Origin: Deltaproteobacteria bacterium
GTDB taxonomy: Bacteria > Desulfobacterota > BSN033 > UBA1163
Assembly (NCBI GenBank): GCA_020059605.1
Contig: JAGVBT010000141.1
Span: forward strand, 1 to 58,806
DNA length: 58,806 nt
Direction: 5' to 3'
Numbering within the stretch: the first letter of the stretch is position 1; each line of letters starts with the position of its first letter. The notes beneath the pieces are model-generated. The model did not search any database and was not told the origin of the DNA. It saw only the letters and a list, made by a program, of their open reading frames with translations. Position numbers and translations under genes: made by a program. This document shows positions 1 through 9,010 of the stretch, in pieces.

Positions 1-319
1 ATTACATGGACACATCTGACACACCCATTGCAACCATTTTCCGTTGATAATCCAATGAGATAACCCCATCTTTAAACCATTTTCTCAGGGGAACTTCGGT
101 CTAAAAAAGATTTTCTCTCCTTAACCCTTCAATAGAAAATTTCGTCCTTTTAAAATTGTTTTCTTATCCTCCTTATCATGCCCTCCCTACATCGAACCTT
201 CTCGTTATACAGAATGAAAAGTTAAAATATTTTCATACACTTATCGTATTATTAATATCATCTTACAATAACGAAAAGATTACCAAAATAGAGAATCTCG
301 CTCCCTTCTAATTTTTTTC
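1..319. other. AT-rich leader region without a recognised gene
   Basis: No credible coding sequence is visible. The stretch is AT-rich with several A/T runs and leads into the promoter of the GntR-family regulator. It may hold upstream control sequences or the tail of a neighbouring unit, but nothing definite can be assigned. Confidence 0.5.
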
Positions 320-347
320 TTGACAAACTTAAAAATCCGTTTATAAT
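320..347 (+). promoter_or_regulatory. Consensus sigma-70 promoter of the GntR regulator
   Basis: TTGACA (320-325) and TATAAT (342-347) are both perfect matches, with a 16-bp spacer. Transcription would start near 354, giving a leader of about 27 nt before the ATG at 381. Confidence 0.75.
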
Positions 348-369
348 GTCGTATATAGTGTCAACATTA

Positions 370-379
370 TTGTCGACAA
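370..379. promoter_or_regulatory. Perfect palindrome at the regulator's start codon, candidate operator
   Basis: TTGTCGACAA is a perfect 10-bp palindrome just upstream of the ATG and downstream of the predicted transcription start. GntR/FCD regulators usually bind short palindromes of this kind and repress their own genes. Autoregulation is an inference from its position. Confidence 0.5.
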
Positions 380-380
380 A

Positions 381-1028
381 ATGAAAAAGAAAATTACATC
401 TAATGCGTTTGACTATATTAAAGGCCGGATTCTTAACTTTTCTTTCCTGCCGGGAGTAAAGATCTCGGATGAGGAAATAGCAAAGATCTTCGGAACCAGT
501 CGTTCCCCCATTAGAGAAGCCTTAAACCGTCTGGTTGAACAGGGATTGGTTGAGTATCGAACAAACCGGGGTTTCACTGTAAAGGTTTTTACAAGAAAAG
601 AAGTGGCAGACCTTTACATTCTTCGTGAAGCCCTTGAGTGCCTGGCAGTCCGTTTGACGACTCAATCGATAGATGATGGCCACGGAGTCGAATCCTTGGA
701 GAATCTTCTTTCGACCTATCCTGCTATCATGGAATCGCAGGATATCGCTCGATTTAACGAGATCGATGAACGATTTCACGATCTGATAGCCCTGTATAGC
801 AACAATTCCGCCCTGCATGGAGCCCTTCAGAATCTACACGGGAAAATTCGAATCATTCGTCGATATGACCATCTCCGGATCGGAAGTTTTCAAAACACCT
901 ATGAGGAACATCAGTTGATTTTGAAGCATATAGTTTCTAAAAACGTTGAAGAAGCAGTAAGGTTAATGTCCTTACATATCCTTAAATCGATGAAGTTGGT
1001 GTTGCCGATTGTTCCCGAGCAATCGTGA
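381..1028 (+). CDS. GntR family transcriptional regulator (FCD/FadR subfamily)
   Basis: 215 aa. The N-terminal winged helix-turn-helix (about residues 5-70) has the GntR pattern ISDEEIAKIFGTSRSPIREA followed by LVEQGLVEYRTNRGFTV. The C-terminal FCD-type all-alpha effector domain (about 75-205) carries the expected acidic/histidine residues (FHDLIA, EEHQLIL), which in this family often hold a metal and bind an organic-acid effector. It is the first gene of a long + strand catabolic series, so it most likely controls that series. There is no strong Shine-Dalgarno before the ATG, and the palindrome 370-379 abuts the start, which suggests autoregulation. The effector cannot be read from the sequence. 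Confidence 0.88.
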   Translation: MKKKITSNAFDYIKGRILNFSFLPGVKISDEEIAKIFGTSRSPIREALNRLVEQGLVEYRTNRGFTVKVFTRKEVADLYILREALECLAVRLTTQSIDDGHGVESLENLLSTYPAIMESQDIARFNEIDERFHDLIALYSNNSALHGALQNLHGKIRIIRRYDHLRIGSFQNTYEEHQLILKHIVSKNVEEAVRLMSLHILKSMKLVLPIVPEQS

Positions 1029-1065
1029 ACGACATCTGTCGGGTGTACCACAAGGAGGACGCCCA

Positions 1066-2376
1066 GTGAACGAGACTGTAACAAATGAAAGCTTAAATCG
1101 GTTAAGGGGTGAGGTTCTTTCTCGGGCTTATTCAAGCAATACCTCCGTTTATATTGATTCTGCCAGAGGAGCAATTCTCAGAGATGTCGAAGGGAAAGAA
1201 TATATTGATTTCGGCGTTGGTATTGGAGTGATGAACGTCGGGCATAGTCATCCACGGGTCGTGGAAGCGATAAAAGAACAAGCGGAAAAGTTTACCCATA
1301 CCGCTTTCACAGTTTCACCTTACGAAGCGGCCATCAGATTAGCTCAGAGATTATGTGAGGCAACGCCTGGTGTCTTTCCGAAATCCGTATTTTTCATAAA
1401 TTCAGGCGCAGAAGCTGTAGAGAACGCAATAAAGATTGTGCGATACCATTCGAAAAAACCGGGGATTATTGCTCTGGAGAACGCTTTCCACGGTCGCACT
1501 TATCTAACCATGACGCTTACAAGCCGGGTCAAACCCTTTAAAATGGGGTTTGGACCCTCGGCATCTGATATCCACCATATCCCCTCCCCCTATTGCTACC
1601 GTTGCCCCTTTAGGCTTACGTATCCAGGCTGTGGGGTAACGTGTGCCGACTACCTGAAGGAATGCTTTGTCACACAGGTGGCTTCCGAAGATACAGCTGC
1701 GCTCATTATTGAACCTATTCAAGGAGAAGGAGGGTTTATCACTCCCCCGCCTGAATATATTCCAAAATTGATAAAAATCTGTCGAGACCATGGGATTCTC
1801 CTCATTGCTGACGAAATACAATCCGGAATGGGAAGAACGGGGAAAATGTTTGCAGTAGATCATTACGGTGTGGAACCTGATATTATCACCATAGCCAAAA
1901 GCTTTGCGGCAGGAATGCCGCTGAGTGCCGTGGTTGGAAAGAAAGAGATAATGGATTCGGTCCACTCCGGCGGGCTCGGTGGAACGTATGGAGGAAACCC
2001 GATAGCTTGCCAGGCGGCGCTCGCAGTGTTCGAGATATTCGAAAAGGAAGACCTTCTAAACAAGGCAGAGATCCTTGGAAGGAAAATGAGGGGACGATTA
2101 GAAACATGGCCAAGAAAATATGAACTGGTCGGGGATGTCCGGGGTTTAGGTCCTATGTTGGCCATTGAACTGGTCAAGGATCATCAAACGAAACAACCTG
2201 CCGCCGAAGAGGCTAAAGTTTTGGCAAAATTCTGCCTTGATAAGGGCTTAATCGTCCTCGTCTGCGGTATTTATGGAAATGTTTTGCGATTTATGCCCCC
2301 CCTTGTCATTACGGATGAGCAACTGGACAAGGGCCTATCGACCCTTGAGGAAGGCATAGTATCGATAAGGAAATGA
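1066..2376 (+). CDS. Class III (GabT/ArgD-like) pyridoxal-phosphate aminotransferase
   Basis: 436 aa. The GTG at 1066 is preferred because AAGGAGG (1052-1058) lies 7 nt upstream; the longer frame from 1009 would overlap the regulator and lacks a ribosome site. Class III marks are FINSGAEAVENA, the PLP-proximal aspartate in LLIADEIQSGMGRTG, and the Schiff-base lysine in IITIAKSFAAGMP. A cysteine cluster (CYRC...PGCGVTC) resembles that of archaeal GabT-like aminotransferases and racemases. The reaction is transfer of an amino group, often the omega-amino group, from a donor to a 2-oxo acid. With AORs in the same island, a semialdehyde product that is then oxidised is plausible. Exact substrate unknown. 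Confidence 0.9.
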   Translation: MNETVTNESLNRLRGEVLSRAYSSNTSVYIDSARGAILRDVEGKEYIDFGVGIGVMNVGHSHPRVVEAIKEQAEKFTHTAFTVSPYEAAIRLAQRLCEATPGVFPKSVFFINSGAEAVENAIKIVRYHSKKPGIIALENAFHGRTYLTMTLTSRVKPFKMGFGPSASDIHHIPSPYCYRCPFRLTYPGCGVTCADYLKECFVTQVASEDTAALIIEPIQGEGGFITPPPEYIPKLIKICRDHGILLIADEIQSGMGRTGKMFAVDHYGVEPDIITIAKSFAAGMPLSAVVGKKEIMDSVHSGGLGGTYGGNPIACQAALAVFEIFEKEDLLNKAEILGRKMRGRLETWPRKYELVGDVRGLGPMLAIELVKDHQTKQPAAEEAKVLAKFCLDKGLIVLVCGIYGNVLRFMPPLVITDEQLDKGLSTLEEGIVSIRK

Positions 2377-2490
2377 TCTTCGGACGGACATTTTGACTAT
2401 TCGTAAAGAGTTGAAGGAAGACAGGCCGCATTGAGGACCCCCAGGTTAAAATCGAAAGTGTATCTAAAATCACAATACAAGGAGGAGGAA

Positions 2491-3381
2491 ATGAAAGAAT
2501 TGAAAGACATCATGGCGCTTATTCCAACGCCCTTCACAGATGACGGGGAGGTTGATGAGGCCAGCTTGAAGAGGCTCATTGATTATGAGATGGAGAATGG
2601 TTGTTCCGGGGTTGGGGTTTTAGCGGCGATTGGAGAAGGTTATCTCATCTCTCATGAGGGATGGCGGAAGGTTGTGGAAATTTCCGTAAAGCACATGGCC
2701 GGAAAGGCGCCGCTCATGGTGGGATGTCCGACGATGAGCACTTTTCATGCTGTCAAACTTTGCAAAGAGGCGGAAGAGTTAGGGGCAGATGCTGTGCTGG
2801 CGTTCAATCCCCAAGGGTTTCGCTCCTATACCACCGAGGAATTGATTGATCACTACAAGGCATTGACCGATGCAGTGAAGATTCACATCGCTCCCTATGC
2901 GAGAGGGGAAGATGCCATCCCGTTTGACGTGATCCAGAGACTGGTGGACGCCAAGAGGATTTCATACATGAAGTATGCCTGGAGAAGCTGCGAGCTGCTG
3001 GAAAAAATGTCAAAAACCTTTGGTGATAGATTCTTCATTTTCTGCGGCGCTGATACGTGGACGCTCCGATTTCTCTTGCTTGGCTGCAGCGGAGTTTTGA
3101 CGGCCACTGCTGCGATGCTGCCGAAAGAACATGTCACCCTCCTGTCAATGGCGAAAAAAGGGGACATCGAAGGGGCCCGGGCTTACTACAATGAAGCCAT
3201 CTTGCCCTGGAATGATATCGGATTTTATGACATGAGCACCTGGCAAGGGGTGCACAAGACCGCACTTCAGCAGATGGGGATCATCAAATCTGCGAAAGTT
3301 CTTCTTCCACAAGCCCCTCCGGCCTCTTACCAGGTCGAAGAAGTGAAGTGGTTCTTAAAAAACCGCGGGAAAACGAAATGA
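2491..3381 (+). CDS. DapA/NanA superfamily aldolase (dihydrodipicolinate synthase-like)
   Basis: 296 aa. The ATG at 2491 follows GGAGGAGG directly; the open frame from 2431 has no ribosome site. It is a class I TIM-barrel aldolase: ALIPTPFTDDGEVDEASL at the N-terminus, catalytic tyrosine in HIAPYARGED and Schiff-base lysine in ISYMKYAW. The family's GTTGE-type carboxylate-binding motif is replaced by AAIGE, so the catalytic threonine of true DapA is missing and lysine biosynthesis is unlikely. It more probably performs a retro-aldol or hydration-elimination step on a 2-oxo acid. It sits 114 nt after the aminotransferase and before a PanB-type aldolase, in line with a catabolic pathway. Confidence 0.85.
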   Translation: MKELKDIMALIPTPFTDDGEVDEASLKRLIDYEMENGCSGVGVLAAIGEGYLISHEGWRKVVEISVKHMAGKAPLMVGCPTMSTFHAVKLCKEAEELGADAVLAFNPQGFRSYTTEELIDHYKALTDAVKIHIAPYARGEDAIPFDVIQRLVDAKRISYMKYAWRSCELLEKMSKTFGDRFFIFCGADTWTLRFLLLGCSGVLTATAAMLPKEHVTLLSMAKKGDIEGARAYYNEAILPWNDIGFYDMSTWQGVHKTALQQMGIIKSAKVLLPQAPPASYQVEEVKWFLKNRGKTK

Positions 3382-3438
3382 AGGGGAGCCGCGATGGGAG
3401 GGACCGTTAGAAACCTAACAACTTAGGGAGTGATGATT

Positions 3439-4296
3439 ATGGCGGCAAAAAAGAGCATCTTAGATCTTCAAAAAATGAAGAAGGACGGGGTTAAGCTGAC
3501 GTGGCTGACGAGTTATGACTATCCCACGTCGGTGTTTGCCGAAAAGGCAGGCATAGAAATGCTCCTTGTGGGGGACTCCATGGGAATGTGTGTCTATGGC
3601 TATTCTGCCGGGACCCTGCCGGTAACAATGGATCAATGCATTGTTCATACTGAGGCAGTAAGGAGGGGGGCTCCCAATACCTTCGTCGTGGGCGATATGC
3701 CTTTTCTATCCTATCAGACGACCTCGGCAGAGGCCGTAAAAAATGCCGGGAGGTTTTACAAAGAGGCAGGCGTAGATGCCGTCAAGCTGGAGGGAGGGAG
3801 ACGTATCATAGATATGGTTAAAGCAATTGTCAACGCCGGTATGGTCGTCTGCGGACACATCGGCCTTACCCCACAGAGTTCTGGACAGATCGGCGGTTTT
3901 AAAGCCCAGGGGCTTACGGCAGAAAGCGCCCATGAGCTGATCAAAGATGCACGAGCGATCCAGGAGGCTGGAACCGCTTTCTTGCTCTTGGAGGCAGTAC
4001 CACCAGAGGTCGGACAATTGATTACAAAAGATCTCAAAATACCTGTTTACGGGATTGGAGCCGGCCCTTATGTTGATGGGCAGCTCCTTATCGTGAGTGA
4101 TATGCTGGGGATCTTCCAGGCATTTACGCCGAAGTTTGTAAAGAAATATGCCAACTTGGCCGACCATATCATGAAAGCAATGGAAGACTATGCCAAGGAG
4201 GTAAAAGAATCGAAATTCCCTGAGGATAAACACTGCTACAAAATGATCGAGGGCGAATTCGGAAAGATGATGAAAATCTTGGAGAAGAAAGAGTGA
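3439..4296 (+). CDS. panB: PanB-family 3-methyl-2-oxobutanoate hydroxymethyltransferase-like aldolase
   Basis: 285 aa. AGGGAG (3425-3430) suits the ATG at 3439 better than the in-frame GTG/ATG at 3430/3433. PanB signatures are clear: metal-binding LLVGDSMGM, TLPVTMDQCIVHTEAVRRG, VVGDMPFLSYQ, KLEGGRRI and the catalytic glutamate in LLLEAVPPE. PanB transfers a hydroxymethyl group from methylene-tetrahydrofolate to 2-oxoisovalerate. No panC or panD is nearby and the setting is catabolic, so it could be a paralogue running in the C-C-cleaving direction on a related branched oxo-acid. The family call is firm; the pathway is not. Confidence 0.85.
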   Translation: MAAKKSILDLQKMKKDGVKLTWLTSYDYPTSVFAEKAGIEMLLVGDSMGMCVYGYSAGTLPVTMDQCIVHTEAVRRGAPNTFVVGDMPFLSYQTTSAEAVKNAGRFYKEAGVDAVKLEGGRRIIDMVKAIVNAGMVVCGHIGLTPQSSGQIGGFKAQGLTAESAHELIKDARAIQEAGTAFLLLEAVPPEVGQLITKDLKIPVYGIGAGPYVDGQLLIVSDMLGIFQAFTPKFVKKYANLADHIMKAMEDYAKEVKESKFPEDKHCYKMIEGEFGKMMKILEKKE

Positions 4297-4378
4297 CCCT
4301 TTTTAAGAGCGGAGGAGCATTTAGCCTGAATCTTAGAAGGGGCAAAAATAAGAATACCGGCAAAAAAGGGGGTTCGCT

Positions 4379-5083
4379 ATGTCTCTCAAACGTTTCAAGG
4401 TCCTGAGTTTCGATGTGGTGGGCACCCTGATCGATTTCGAACGTGGGATGATCAATTACCTGAGGCGACACGTGCCCGGGGCTGCAGTATCGGACAAAGC
4501 CTTTCTCGAGGCTTACCGGCATTCGCGAGGTAGCGAGACAGCGGGCTGGTACCCCGACGACCTGGTGCGTGTTTGGGGAGATATGGCCAGGTCGCTCGAG
4601 CTACCCCATACATCCGCCCTTGCTGAAGGGTTCCGGGACTCGGTCGTCGAATGGCCGGCATTCGATGACTCAGTGAATGCATTAAAGCGCCTGCACAGCC
4701 GTTTCTACCTGGTAGCCATGACCAATACCCAGCGCTGGGCGTTGACCCACTTTGACCGTACGCTGGGCCAGCCCTTCGATGACACGGTCTCCGCCGATGA
4801 TGCTCTGTGCGAAAAACCCGACCCGCAGTTTTTTGCCTTCACGCGCGGCCGCTTGAGTGCGCGCGGGTTCACTATGCCTGATACGCTTCACGTGGCACAG
4901 AGCCAATACCATGATATCGGTGTCGCGCGCCGTTTGGGATACAGTGTGTGCTGGATCGAACGCCGGCAGGGTCAGGCGGGCTTCGGCGCCACGAAGGCCG
5001 TGGCTCAGCTAACAAAACCTGACTATCACTTCCGAACACTGGCTGGACTCGCGGACGCGGTGGATGCCGCCTTTGTGGACTAA
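4379..5083 (+). CDS. Haloacid dehalogenase type II-like HAD hydrolase
   Basis: 234 aa. HAD motif I is LSFDVVGTLIDF with the nucleophilic Asp, motif II is AMTNTQ, motif III is the Lys in LCEKPDPQFF, and motif IV is HVAQSQYHDIGVAR, the pattern of 2-haloacid dehalogenases and their phosphatase relatives. AAGGGGG lies upstream of the ATG. The gene looks visibly richer in G+C, with many GCG/CGC/CTG codons, than the AT-leaning genes on both sides, which suggests acquisition from another source. The substrate may be a halogenated acid or a phosphate ester; the motifs do not decide. Confidence 0.82.
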   Translation: MSLKRFKVLSFDVVGTLIDFERGMINYLRRHVPGAAVSDKAFLEAYRHSRGSETAGWYPDDLVRVWGDMARSLELPHTSALAEGFRDSVVEWPAFDDSVNALKRLHSRFYLVAMTNTQRWALTHFDRTLGQPFDDTVSADDALCEKPDPQFFAFTRGRLSARGFTMPDTLHVAQSQYHDIGVARRLGYSVCWIERRQGQAGFGATKAVAQLTKPDYHFRTLAGLADAVDAAFVD

Positions 5084-5159
5084 ACCTTCCTTTATCGGTT
5101 TACCCGATGAGAAACCGCAAGCGATCCATGCAAAACGAAAAAAGGAGGTAAGTTGTATC

Positions 5160-6152
5160 TTGGATGAATCCCCAAGATTTAAAGTGGTCTTAACCGACGC
5201 CCCTTACGCCGATCTGAGGTATGAGGAAGAAAAACTTGGCAACATCGCCGAACTTTACAGGTTCAATTGCCGGTCCGAAGAGGAGTTAATCCTAAACTGC
5301 ACGGATGCAGATGCGTTGCTTGTGACCTACGCTCCTGTAACCCGGAGGGTCATCGACGCCCTGAAGAAATGCCGGGTTATATCCGTTTACGCTATTGGCC
5401 TGGATATGGTGGACATACAAGCTGCCACCCGTGCAGGAATCCCTGTCACCAATGTCCCCGATTATTGTATCGAAGAGGTTTGCGACCATGCCATGGCTTT
5501 GTTGTTGGCCGCTGCGAGAAAAATTCTATCTTACCACCTGAGTGTTGTCATGGATGGGCAGTGGAATTGGCAGATGGCAAAACCGATATATAGACTGAGG
5601 GGGAAGACTTTGGGGTTGATCGGTTTTGGAAAGATTCCAAGGGCAGTAGCCATGCGGGCGCTCTCATTTGGATTGCAGGTGGTGACCTTTGATCCCTATG
5701 TTCCTTCCGAGGAATGCGATCAAGCGGGAGTACGCATGGTTGGGCTGGATGATTTGCTGCAGCAGGCTGACTTTGTATCCATACACACCCCATTCACTTC
5801 GGAAACAAAAAACCTAATGAATGAAGATCGATTCAGATTGATGAAGCGGACCGCGTTCATCATCAACACCTCAAGAGGACCAGTCATAGAGGAAAAGGCT
5901 TTGCTCAAAGCGCTGGAGGAAGGCTGGATCGCAGGGGCTGCTCTTGATGTTCTATCGATTGAGCCGCCTGTGCAGAATCCTTTCCTTCATATGAAGAATG
6001 TCATCCTGACGCCTCATGCCGGTTTCTATTCAGAAGAGGCAGTTGAAACACTGAGGACCACTGCCGCCCTGGAAGTGAAACGGGTACTCACAGGCCAAAA
6101 ACCGGAACATCTGGTAAATCCAGATTCATTAAAGTGTGGGAAGCATGAATAG
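5160..6152 (+). CDS. D-isomer-specific 2-hydroxyacid dehydrogenase (NAD-binding)
   Basis: 330 aa with a TTG start at 5160, chosen because AAAGGAGGT (5141-5149) is about 10 nt upstream and no in-frame ATG is close; the longer frame would overlap the HAD gene. The Rossmann motif is LGLIGFGKIP (third glycine replaced by proline). The catalytic triad is visible as Arg in INTSRGPVIEE, Glu in LSIEPP and His in ILTPHAGFYSEEA. GIPVTNVPDYCIEEVCDHAM is typical of CtBP/phosphoglycerate-dehydrogenase-like members. It interconverts a D-2-hydroxy acid and a 2-oxo acid, matching the oxo-acid chemistry of its neighbours. Confidence 0.87.
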   Translation: MDESPRFKVVLTDAPYADLRYEEEKLGNIAELYRFNCRSEEELILNCTDADALLVTYAPVTRRVIDALKKCRVISVYAIGLDMVDIQAATRAGIPVTNVPDYCIEEVCDHAMALLLAAARKILSYHLSVVMDGQWNWQMAKPIYRLRGKTLGLIGFGKIPRAVAMRALSFGLQVVTFDPYVPSEECDQAGVRMVGLDDLLQQADFVSIHTPFTSETKNLMNEDRFRLMKRTAFIINTSRGPVIEEKALLKALEEGWIAGAALDVLSIEPPVQNPFLHMKNVILTPHAGFYSEEAVETLRTTAALEVKRVLTGQKPEHLVNPDSLKCGKHE

Positions 6153-6405
6153 GCCTTTAATCTCCGCCCCGTTAAGCCATTGACAGCCATTCACTGTAAC
6201 AAGGGGGGAATTCGGGAATTTTTTTAAAAATACCAAGTTTTTATGGAATGTGTTGAGGGGGTGGATTCGCCAACGGGAAGGGGGTGACAGAACAAAGCCC
6301 TGAGTTGGGCAAAGGATTGAAATTGTAACACAGTATGAATCCATGAGTTAATGTTTCTCCGGATGTCGAACACCAAAAGCAATCTAAAACAAAGGAGGTC
6401 AGGGT

Positions 6406-7932
6406 ATGAAAGGCCAAACCATTAGGAAATTATTTTTCTCAATACTTTGCGTAATTTCTGTTATTTCACTTTCATCGATGGAAGCATTCAGCCAGCCTAA
6501 GACCTTGATTGTGGGTTCTGGAATGGAGCCATTGGATCTGCTTCCTGCATCTTCATCCATTGCCACAATGGATCGCACCTACAATATTTACGAACCATTG
6601 GTATGGTTAAATACAGACGCGAAGCCAGTCCCTTCCCTGGCCACAAAATGGGAAGTCACCGACGGGAATAAAAAATGGAGATTTCATCTTAGGAAAGGCG
6701 TTCTTTTTCACAACGGAGAGAAATTCACGGCTGAGGATGTGGCTTTTACAATAGACTTCACTAAAAACCCGGAAAACAAACTTGCAAGAAGAGGAAGGGT
6801 GGTGGGATATACTTATAAGATTGTAGATGAGTATACCATTGACGTTTTTAGAGAAGACGGAAAACCTGTTGACCCAATTCTCCCCGCTTTTTGGCTTCCT
6901 ATTCAAATGTTATCAAAAAGCACAGTGGCTAAGACGCCTCTCTCTAAATTGTCCCGTGAACCGATCGGAACAGGCCCGTTTCAATTTGTGGAATGGAAGG
7001 ATGGAGAACAAATTACTCTAAAGGCCAATGACAAATATTGGGGAGGCAAACCTAAACTTGACAGGGTTGTCTTCAAGACCATTCCTGAGATGGCCACCAG
7101 GGTGATTGCGCTAAGAGCGGGGAATGTCGACCTTATATCCGATATTCCACCCGAAGAAATCAAATCTATCGAAGCCGATCCGAACCTTAAAATCCTAACC
7201 AAACCCTCCCTGGCCAACTTACATCTCACCCTGCGAACGGATATCCCCCCCTTCAAGGATAATATCAATTTCAGAAAAGCCATAGCCCATGCCGTTAACG
7301 TGGAAGAAATATGCAAAAACATTTTAGGGGGATATGCCACTCCGGTGGCATCGATTGTTCCACCTTTAGCCTTTGGCTACAAAGACATCAAGCCGTATAA
7401 ATACGATCCTAAGTTGGCCAAAGAATATCTTAAAAAATCTGGTTATAAGGGCGAGGAGATCAATATCCAGTCGACTGTCGGCAGATACTATAAGGACATT
7501 GAAATCAATACCGCGATTGATTCATGGCTGAAGGCAATCGGCATGAAGACTAACTTAAAAATGTACGATTCGCCTACCTGGATTAACCTGTTTAATACAA
7601 AGAAAATTGACCCGATTTGCCTCATCCTTTGGACTGCCCGTTCAGGGGACGGGGTCGAAAACCTATTTAATGCCGTCCATTCCAGCTCTGATTCATGTTT
7701 TCATGGCCCGAAAGGGGTTCCGGGAGTGGATGAATTAATCGACATCGCTCGCTCGAATTTTGACCCGAAAGTTAGGAAAGAGGCGATTGAAAAAGCACAG
7801 GCAATTTTATACGATTATGTTGCCTTTCCAATGACCTATGTCCCCAGCAACGTTTATGGTGTTCGGAAGAATATAAAATGGTCTCCGAGAGCCGATGCAA
7901 CGATTTGCATCTCCCCCGAGGATGACAAATAG
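6406..7932 (+). CDS. ABC transporter substrate-binding protein, family 5 (peptide/opine/nickel type)
   Basis: 508 aa. An N-terminal signal sequence (about 1-30, KLFFSILCVISVISLSS) directs export. The mature protein has the SBP family 5 pattern: YEPLVWLNTDAKPVPSLATKWEV, FHLRKGVLFHNGEKFTAEDV, and a C-terminal region ending in FPMTYVPSNVYGVRKNIK. AAAGGAGGT precedes the ATG at the usual distance. It opens a complete five-gene Dpp/Opp-like importer and probably captures a peptide, opine or other organic ligand outside the membrane. A strong hairpin follows the stop codon. The ligand is unknown. Confidence 0.9.
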   Translation: MKGQTIRKLFFSILCVISVISLSSMEAFSQPKTLIVGSGMEPLDLLPASSSIATMDRTYNIYEPLVWLNTDAKPVPSLATKWEVTDGNKKWRFHLRKGVLFHNGEKFTAEDVAFTIDFTKNPENKLARRGRVVGYTYKIVDEYTIDVFREDGKPVDPILPAFWLPIQMLSKSTVAKTPLSKLSREPIGTGPFQFVEWKDGEQITLKANDKYWGGKPKLDRVVFKTIPEMATRVIALRAGNVDLISDIPPEEIKSIEADPNLKILTKPSLANLHLTLRTDIPPFKDNINFRKAIAHAVNVEEICKNILGGYATPVASIVPPLAFGYKDIKPYKYDPKLAKEYLKKSGYKGEEINIQSTVGRYYKDIEINTAIDSWLKAIGMKTNLKMYDSPTWINLFNTKKIDPICLILWTARSGDGVENLFNAVHSSSDSCFHGPKGVPGVDELIDIARSNFDPKVRKEAIEKAQAILYDYVAFPMTYVPSNVYGVRKNIKWSPRADATICISPEDDK

Positions 7933-7940
7933 CGAGGAAC

Positions 7941-7968
7941 CCGGGAGAGAGAATCCTCTCTCTCCCGG
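7941..7968 (+). other. Intercistronic hairpin between binding-protein and permease genes
   Basis: CCGGGAGAGAG (7941-7951) pairs perfectly with CTCTCTCCCGG (7958-7968) around a 6-nt loop. No U-run follows, so it is not a classical terminator. A stem here commonly protects the upstream transcript and keeps binding protein in excess over permease. Confidence 0.7.
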
Positions 7969-8010
7969 CGATCCCTTTAAATGTGAACGGTTTAAAGGTG
8001 GGGGATTTTT

Positions 8011-9000
8011 ATGATCCACTTCTTCCTAAGACGAATTTTTTATTCTATTATTACGCTGTTATTTCTTTCCGTTATTGTTTTTTCGCTCATCCATTTAGCT
8101 CCCGGCGATCCTGTAAGAATGATCTTACCTCAGGAGGCAACAGAAGAAGATGTGCTGGAGATGAGGAAAGTCTTAGGCTTGGATAAGCCGATTTTTCTTC
8201 AATACTTTAATTGGCTGGGTAAAGCAATCCTATTCGATTTTGGGGAGTCCATACAAGGCAAGAGGTCAGCCGCCACGCTTTTCCTCGCAAGATTGCCGGC
8301 GACCCTGGAACTTACCTTGGGAGCTTTAATTCTTTCTGTGTCTGTTGCCTTACCCCTCGGTATCATTGCGGCAATAAGGCGGGGGACTTACTGGGATTTT
8401 ATTATTTCCTTCTTTTCTCTTTTTGGCTTGTCTACTCCAAGATTTTGGCTGGGAATCATTCTTATCTTGATTTTTTCTCTCGGACTTGGATGGCTCCCTT
8501 CCTTTGGAAGGGGTCCGGGTATTTTTTATGGGTTTATTCAATTAGTTCAAGGTAATTTCGTGACGTTCTATGAAGCTTTAAAACATTTAGCTCTCCCCTC
8601 CGTAGCGCTTGCCACTTTTTTTGCGGCCATATTCGTCAAGCATACCCGAGCGAATGTCCTTGAGGAAGTTAGCAAACTTTATGTTAAAACAGCCAGACAG
8701 AAAGGGATAGGGGAGACAAGAGTGATCATCTTTCATGTCCTCAGAAATGCCTTAATTCCCATCGTAACAGTGATCGCCTTAAATGTTGGACTCGTGATGG
8801 GAGGGGCAGTGGTGACGGAGATTGTATTTTCCTGGCCGGGCGTCGGTCAATTATTGATCAATGCATTGTTTGCCCGGGATTACCCCCTTATTCAAGCCAG
8901 CTTATTTATGGTGGGACTTCTCATCATAATAATCTTTATTCTGATGGATATCATTTACGTCGCACTTGATCCCCGGATCCGCACAAAAGGGGTCGGATAA
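8011..9000 (+). CDS. ABC transporter permease, DppB/OppB type
   Basis: 329 aa, about six membrane segments. The N-terminus (FLRRIFYSIITLLFLSVIVF) and LAPGDPVRMILP are characteristic of DppB/OppB. The cytoplasmic coupling (EAA) loop is VKTARQKGIGETRVIIFHVL. AAAGGTGGGGG lies upstream of the ATG. It is the first membrane subunit of the importer, and its end overlaps the untranslated lead of the next permease gene. Confidence 0.9.
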   Translation: MIHFFLRRIFYSIITLLFLSVIVFSLIHLAPGDPVRMILPQEATEEDVLEMRKVLGLDKPIFLQYFNWLGKAILFDFGESIQGKRSAATLFLARLPATLELTLGALILSVSVALPLGIIAAIRRGTYWDFIISFFSLFGLSTPRFWLGIILILIFSLGLGWLPSFGRGPGIFYGFIQLVQGNFVTFYEALKHLALPSVALATFFAAIFVKHTRANVLEEVSKLYVKTARQKGIGETRVIIFHVLRNALIPIVTVIALNVGLVMGGAVVTEIVFSWPGVGQLLINALFARDYPLIQASLFMVGLLIIIIFILMDIIYVALDPRIRTKGVG

Positions 9001-9010
9001 TGGCGCTTTT

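Noticed and set aside
3439-4296. A pantothenate biosynthesis locus
   Set aside because: panC, panD and panE are absent nearby and the surroundings are catabolic, so only the PanB family call was kept.
6180-6210. Promoter for the peptide importer starting with TTGACA at 6180
   Set aside because: No acceptable -10 element at 15-19 bp; the downstream sequence is a G-run.
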